NCBI RefSeq assembly: GCF_001729785.1
Contig: NZ_CP017183.1
Span: 4,597,850 to 4,661,849 of the forward strand
DNA from: Enterobacter hormaechei subsp. xiangfangensis
Lineage (GTDB): Bacteria; Pseudomonadota; Gammaproteobacteria; Enterobacterales; Enterobacteriaceae
Length of the DNA stretch: 64,000 nucleotides
Direction of reading: 5' to 3'
How positions within the stretch are numbered: position 1 is the stretch's first letter; the number at the start of each line of letters is the position of its first letter. The notes below the pieces were generated by a model. The model saw nothing but the letters and a program-made list of their open reading frames with translations. It was not told the origin of the DNA and did not search any database. The position numbers and the translations under genes are program-made. Below, in pieces: positions 59,882 to 64,000 of this stretch.

Positions 59882-61246
59882 TTACTTACCAATGCAGAAG
59901 CTCGAGAAAATCCGTCCAAGCAGATCGTCCGACGTAAACTCCCCGGTGATCTCGCTCAGGTTCTGTTGCGCCAGACGCAGCTCTTCCGCCAGCAGTTCAC
60001 CGGCCCACGCGCCGATCAGCTGGGCTTTACCCTGCTCAAGGTGGCGAGCCGCCTCTTCCAGCGCCTGCAAGTGACGACGACGCGCCAGGAAGCCACCCTC
60101 CATGCTGGTGTCGAACCCCATGCTCTGTTTGAGATGGCTACGCAGGGCTTCCACGCCTTCACCGGTACGGGCCGACAGGCGAATAAGTGAGTGACCATTC
60201 ACATCGCTGATGCCCAGCGTTTCGCCGGTAACGTCGGCCTTGTTGCGCACCACGGTGATCGGCAGTTTAGCCGGGAGACGGGCGATAAAGTCTGGCCAGA
60301 TTTCAGCCGGGTCAACGGCGTCGGTTGTGGTGCCGTCCACCATAAACAGCACGCGGTCGGCCTGCTCGATCTCCTGCCAGGCGCGTTCGATACCGATACG
60401 CTCGACTTCATCGCTCGCATCGCGCAGGCCAGCGGTGTCGATGATGTGCAGCGGCATTCCGTCGATGTGGATATGCTCGCGCAGCACGTCGCGGGTGGTG
60501 CCGGCTATGTCGGTGACGATCGCCGCTTCACGGCCCGCCAGGGCGTTCAGCAGGCTCGATTTCCCGGCGTTGGGGCGTCCGGCAATGACCACCTTCATGC
60601 CTTCACGCAGCAGGCTGCCCTGGCGCGCTTCGGCGCGGACGGCATCGAGATCGTTCATCACCTGGTTGAGCTGAGCTTCAATTTTACCGTCTGAGAGGAA
60701 GTCGATCTCCTCGTCCGGGAAGTCGATAGCCGCTTCGACATAGATTCGCAGGTGAGTAAGTGCTTCCACAAGGTGATTCACGCGTGCGGAAAACGCGCCC
60801 TGCAACGAGTTCAGCGCGGAGCGGGCCGCCTGTTCGGAGCTGGCGTCGATCAGATCAGCAATCGCCTCGGCCTGCGCCAGGTCGAGCTTATCGTTGAGGA
60901 AAGCACGCTCGGAGAACTCACCCGGCTTCGCAATGCGCAGGCCAGGCAGGGTCAGAATACGTTTTAACAGCAGGTCGAGGATCACCGGGCCGCCGTGGCC
61001 CTGAAGTTCCAGCACATCTTCGCCGGTAAAGGAGTTTGGGCCGGGGAACCACAGCGCGATGCCCTGGTCCAGCGGTGTGCCGTCAGCATCTTTAAACGGC
61101 AGATAATCAGCGTAGCGCGGCTTTGGCAGTTTACCCAGCACCGCTTCGGCCACCTCACGCGCCTTCAGGCCGGAGATACGCAGAATGCCTACACCACCGC
61201 GTCCCGGTGGGGTTGCCTGGGCGACGATAGTGTCGTTATGGCTCAT
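59882..61246 (-). CDS. mnmE: tRNA modification GTPase MnmE (TrmE)
   Basis: MnmE is the GTPase partner of MnmG in modifying U34 of tRNAs, using methylene-tetrahydrofolate. The 454-residue protein has an N-terminal folate-binding domain ([22 protein letters not shown]), a central helical domain, an inserted G domain with GRPNAGKSS near 223-231, DTAGLR and NKAD, and the C-terminal CIGK whose Cys is needed for modification. It follows yidC after a terminator hairpin. Confidence 0.98.
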   Translation of the reverse strand: MSHNDTIVAQATPPGRGGVGILRISGLKAREVAEAVLGKLPKPRYADYLPFKDADGTPLDQGIALWFPGPNSFTGEDVLELQGHGGPVILDLLLKRILTLPGLRIAKPGEFSERAFLNDKLDLAQAEAIADLIDASSEQAARSALNSLQGAFSARVNHLVEALTHLRIYVEAAIDFPDEEIDFLSDGKIEAQLNQVMNDLDAVRAEARQGSLLREGMKVVIAGRPNAGKSSLLNALAGREAAIVTDIAGTTRDVLREHIHIDGMPLHIIDTAGLRDASDEVERIGIERAWQEIEQADRVLFMVDGTTTDAVDPAEIWPDFIARLPAKLPITVVRNKADVTGETLGISDVNGHSLIRLSARTGEGVEALRSHLKQSMGFDTSMEGGFLARRRHLQALEEAARHLEQGKAQLIGAWAGELLAEELRLAQQNLSEITGEFTSDDLLGRIFSSFCIGK

Positions 61247-61267
61247 GGTTGCTCTCGTTCAATACAA

Positions 61268-61295
61268 ATAAAAAAGGCGGTCAATCGACCGCCCT
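61268..61295 (-). terminator. yidC terminator
   Basis: On the minus strand GGCGGTC and GACCGCC form a stem with a four-base loop followed by six T, between yidC and mnmE. Confidence 0.8.
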
Positions 61296-61318
61296 TATTT
61301 TAGCGTTAAGTTACCGAA

Positions 61319-62962
61319 TCAGGACTTTTTCTTTTCGCGGCTATGCAGGCCACGTTTTTCCAGACCACGGTAAATCAGCTGCTGCTGGATGATGGTCACC
61401 AGGTTGCTGACGATATAGTACAGCACCAGACCTGACGGGAACCACAGGAAGAACACGGTGAATATGACCGGCATAAAGGTCATGATCTTCTGCTGCATCG
61501 GGTCGGTCACGGTGGTCGGAGACATCTTCTGAATGAAGAACATCGTCACGCCCATCAGGATCGGCAGGATGTAGTACGGGTCCTGTGCGGACAGGTCATG
61601 GATCCACAGGGCGAACGGCGCGTGGCGCAGCTCAACGGAACCCATCAGCATGTAGTACAGCGCAAGGAAGATTGGCATCTGAATCAGCAGCGGGAAGCAA
61701 CCACCCAGTGGGTTCACTTTTTCTGCTTTATACAGGGCCATCATCTCCTGGCTCTGACGCTGTTTGTCATCGCCCAGACGCTCACGCATAGCCTGAATCT
61801 TCGGCTGTAGCATACGCATCTTCGCCATGGAGGTGTACTGCGCTTTAGTCAGCGGGTACATGATGCCACGAACGATAAAGGTGATAACGATGATGGAGAA
61901 GCCCCAGTTACCCAGGAAGCTGTGGATGAACTTCAGCAGCTTAAACAGCGGCTGAGAGATGAACCACAACCAACCGTAATCCACGGTCAGATCCAGGTGC
62001 GGCGCAACGGCAGCCATTTTGTCCTGGATTTCCGGGCCGACCCACAGGGTGCTTGCCAGTTTACCGGTTTGACCCGGCTGCACCAGAACCGGCTGAGATT
62101 TGTAGCCGATGGCTGCAATACCGTTGCCGAGGTTCGCGGTGTAGAAGTTGTTCGTACCGTCGTTATTCGGTACCCACGCCGTCGCGAAATACTGTTGCAG
62201 CATTGCGACCCAACCGCCTTTAGAGCTGACGTTCAGGTTTTCGTTATCGGCAATGGTGTCGAATTTGTATTTCTCGTACTTGGTATCTGGCGTGGAGTAA
62301 GCCGCGCCACGGAAGGTATGCAGCGCAAAGTTGCTGCTTCCGGTATCACGGTGAGACGGCAGATTGATGGACTGCTTCAGCTGACCAAAGGTAGAGATTT
62401 CCAGCGGTTTCGCACCGGCGTTCTGTACGCTGTAGCCCACGTTCACCGCATACTCACCGCGTTTCAGGGTGAAGGTTTTGGTGAAGGTGTTGCCTGCCGC
62501 GTCGGTGTAGGTCATCGGGATAACCAGTTCGTTCTGACCATCAGCCAGTACAAACGTGTCATTCTCGACGTTATACAGTGGACGCGCACCGTTAGCCGGA
62601 TTATCCGGGCCATCACGACCGGTCAGGCCGCTCTGCGCCTGGTAGATAAATTCAGGCGTGGTTTCCAGTAACTGGAACGGTTCGGTAGACTTCAGTTCTT
62701 TCGGGTAGGTCAACAGCAGCGCCTGCTCAACATCACCACCACGGGTGTTGATAGTCAGCTCAAGCACATCGGTCTTAACCGTAATCTGTTTCCCCTGGCC
62801 ACTGGCCGGTACGCCCTGGTCGGCGGCGCTACCCGCTGCGGTGGTCGTGGTCTGCGTGGTCTGCTGCTGGGGTTGAGGATTTTTATCCTGCTCCCATGCC
62901 TGCCAGATCATGAAAGACACGAACAACAAAGCGATGATAAGAAGATTGCGTTGCGAATCCAT
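61319..62962 (-). CDS. yidC: Membrane protein insertase YidC
   Basis: YidC inserts and folds inner membrane proteins, alone or with SecYEG, including F0 subunits c and a. The 547-residue protein has an N-terminal membrane helix (about 6-22), a low-complexity linker rich in Gln, Thr and Ala, a large periplasmic P1 domain to about 340, then five helices with the groove arginine in [17 protein letters not shown]. The C-terminus is basic. It starts two bases after the yidD stop. Confidence 0.98.
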   Translation of the reverse strand: MDSQRNLLIIALLFVSFMIWQAWEQDKNPQPQQQTTQTTTTAAGSAADQGVPASGQGKQITVKTDVLELTINTRGGDVEQALLLTYPKELKSTEPFQLLETTPEFIYQAQSGLTGRDGPDNPANGARPLYNVENDTFVLADGQNELVIPMTYTDAAGNTFTKTFTLKRGEYAVNVGYSVQNAGAKPLEISTFGQLKQSINLPSHRDTGSSNFALHTFRGAAYSTPDTKYEKYKFDTIADNENLNVSSKGGWVAMLQQYFATAWVPNNDGTNNFYTANLGNGIAAIGYKSQPVLVQPGQTGKLASTLWVGPEIQDKMAAVAPHLDLTVDYGWLWFISQPLFKLLKFIHSFLGNWGFSIIVITFIVRGIMYPLTKAQYTSMAKMRMLQPKIQAMRERLGDDKQRQSQEMMALYKAEKVNPLGGCFPLLIQMPIFLALYYMLMGSVELRHAPFALWIHDLSAQDPYYILPILMGVTMFFIQKMSPTTVTDPMQQKIMTFMPVIFTVFFLWFPSGLVLYYIVSNLVTIIQQQLIYRGLEKRGLHSREKKKS

Positions 62963-62964
62963 CG

Positions 62965-63222
62965 TTAGTGTTCTCTGGTATCAAAAGGTCCTGGAGGGAC
63001 GGGGTCGTCTCCACCTGGGTGTAAAGGGTGGCATTTTAATACGCGTTTCACCGTCAACCAACTGCCTTTTATCACTCCAAACCTGCGCAATGCCTCAATT
63101 CCGTAGCTTGAGCATGTTGGCGTGAAACGGCAGTGTGGCCCGAGTAGCGGACTAATCAGGCGTTGATAGACCCGAATGAGGGCTATCAGGACCCGCGAGC
63201 CAGGCGACAGTGGCGGCGCCAT
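62965..63222 (-). CDS. yidD: Membrane protein insertion efficiency factor YidD
   Basis: YidD is a small inner-membrane-associated protein that helps YidC-dependent insertion. The 85-residue sequence is essentially that of E. coli, with the amphipathic N-terminal helix and the conserved cysteine cluster [16 protein letters not shown] and [15 protein letters not shown]. It overlaps rnpA by 37 bases in another frame, so the two are probably translationally coupled. Confidence 0.97.
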
Positions 63223-63545
63223 AATTTTTCCAACGCTTCCGAGAGAGCACGGTTATCGAGGTCGGCAACCCCTTTTTTCGCCACCACCACGAAATCCATT
63301 GAAGGCAGTTCGTGCTGACGTAAACGGAAACTTTCACGCGTCAGACGTTTAATCCGGTTGCGTTCATGCGCACGCTTAACGTTTTTCTTGGCGACTGTGA
63401 GACCGATGCGGGGATGCCCCAGCGAATTTTGGCGGCCGAGGATGGTGATTTGCGGCGTGCCAGCCCGTTGTGGCTGCTGGAAGACGAAAGTGAAATGAGT
63501 GGGAGTTAACAAACGTAACTCCCTGGGAAATGCGAGCTTAACCAC
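63186..63545 (-). CDS. rnpA: Ribonuclease P protein component
   Basis: RnpA is the basic protein subunit of RNase P, which with M1 RNA trims tRNA 5' ends. The 119-residue protein has the RNR signature in [18 protein letters not shown] and the central cleft residues [10 protein letters not shown]. The E. coli start is likewise [15 protein letters not shown]. It follows rpmH by 16 bases in the rpmH-rnpA-yidD-yidC-mnmE cluster. Confidence 0.97.
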
Positions 63546-63561
63546 TCAGGGGTTAGCTTTA

Positions 63562-64000
<439 letters not shown>

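Overview
The window is chromosomal DNA of a gamma-proteobacterium of the family Enterobacteriaceae, close to Enterobacter, Lelliottia or Leclercia. Nearly every protein aligns along its length with its Escherichia coli K-12 counterpart as I remember it, and gene order is mostly that of K-12 around the replication origin. The tryptophanase operon, which K-12 has next to mnmE, is absent. Genus is an inference from this pattern; no search was run.

Layout. 1-8654 is the csrC / engB / spf (Spot 42) / polA / yihG / dsbA / srkA / yihD / mobAB block, with yihF missing between dsbA and yihG. 8701-14028 is a complete rRNA operon on the minus strand (16S, tRNA-Glu, 23S, 5S) with P1 and P2 promoters and T1-like terminator. 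14178-24229 holds yieP-hsrA, the ribose operon rbsDACBKR and kup. 24452-29536 holds ravA-viaA, asnA, asnC and mioC. 29537-29910 is oriC, with recognisable DnaA boxes and three AT-rich 13-mers. 29911-40031 is mnmG, rsmG and the nine-gene atp operon. 40170-43610 is glmU-glmS with the attTn7 target. 43651-49037 is a four-gene chaperone-usher fimbrial operon inserted between glmS and pstS. 49135-53833 is the Pho-box-controlled pstSCAB-phoU operon. 53928-59770 is yieH, adeP, chrR, yieE, yidZ and mdtL. 59882-63702 is mnmE, yidC, yidD, rnpA and rpmH, ending in the rpmH-dnaA intergenic region; dnaA itself lies beyond the window.

How it fits together. Most of the window is housekeeping: replication start and repair (oriC, polA, dnaA-proximal control DNA), ATP synthesis, ribosome and tRNA maturation (rrn, mnmG/mnmE, rsmG, rnpA, rpmH), membrane protein insertion (yidC/yidD), cell-wall precursor synthesis (glmUS), phosphate and ribose uptake. 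Regulatory DNA is readable at several places: a UvrY-type box for csrC, a CpxR box for srkA-dsbA, two RbsR operators, a sigma-S-like -10 for ravA, a PurR-like box for adeP and Pho boxes for pstS.

What stands out. (1) The rRNA operon joins the upstream neighbour of K-12 rrnC (yieP) to the downstream neighbour of K-12 rrnA (mobB), so roughly the whole rrnC-rrnA interval is not where K-12 has it. (2) The glmS-pstS gap carries a long-polar-fimbria-like operon with its own two-domain tip adhesin. (3) Two families of palindromic repeats occupy at least six gaps between genes. I found no convincing candidate for a wholly new multi-gene system.
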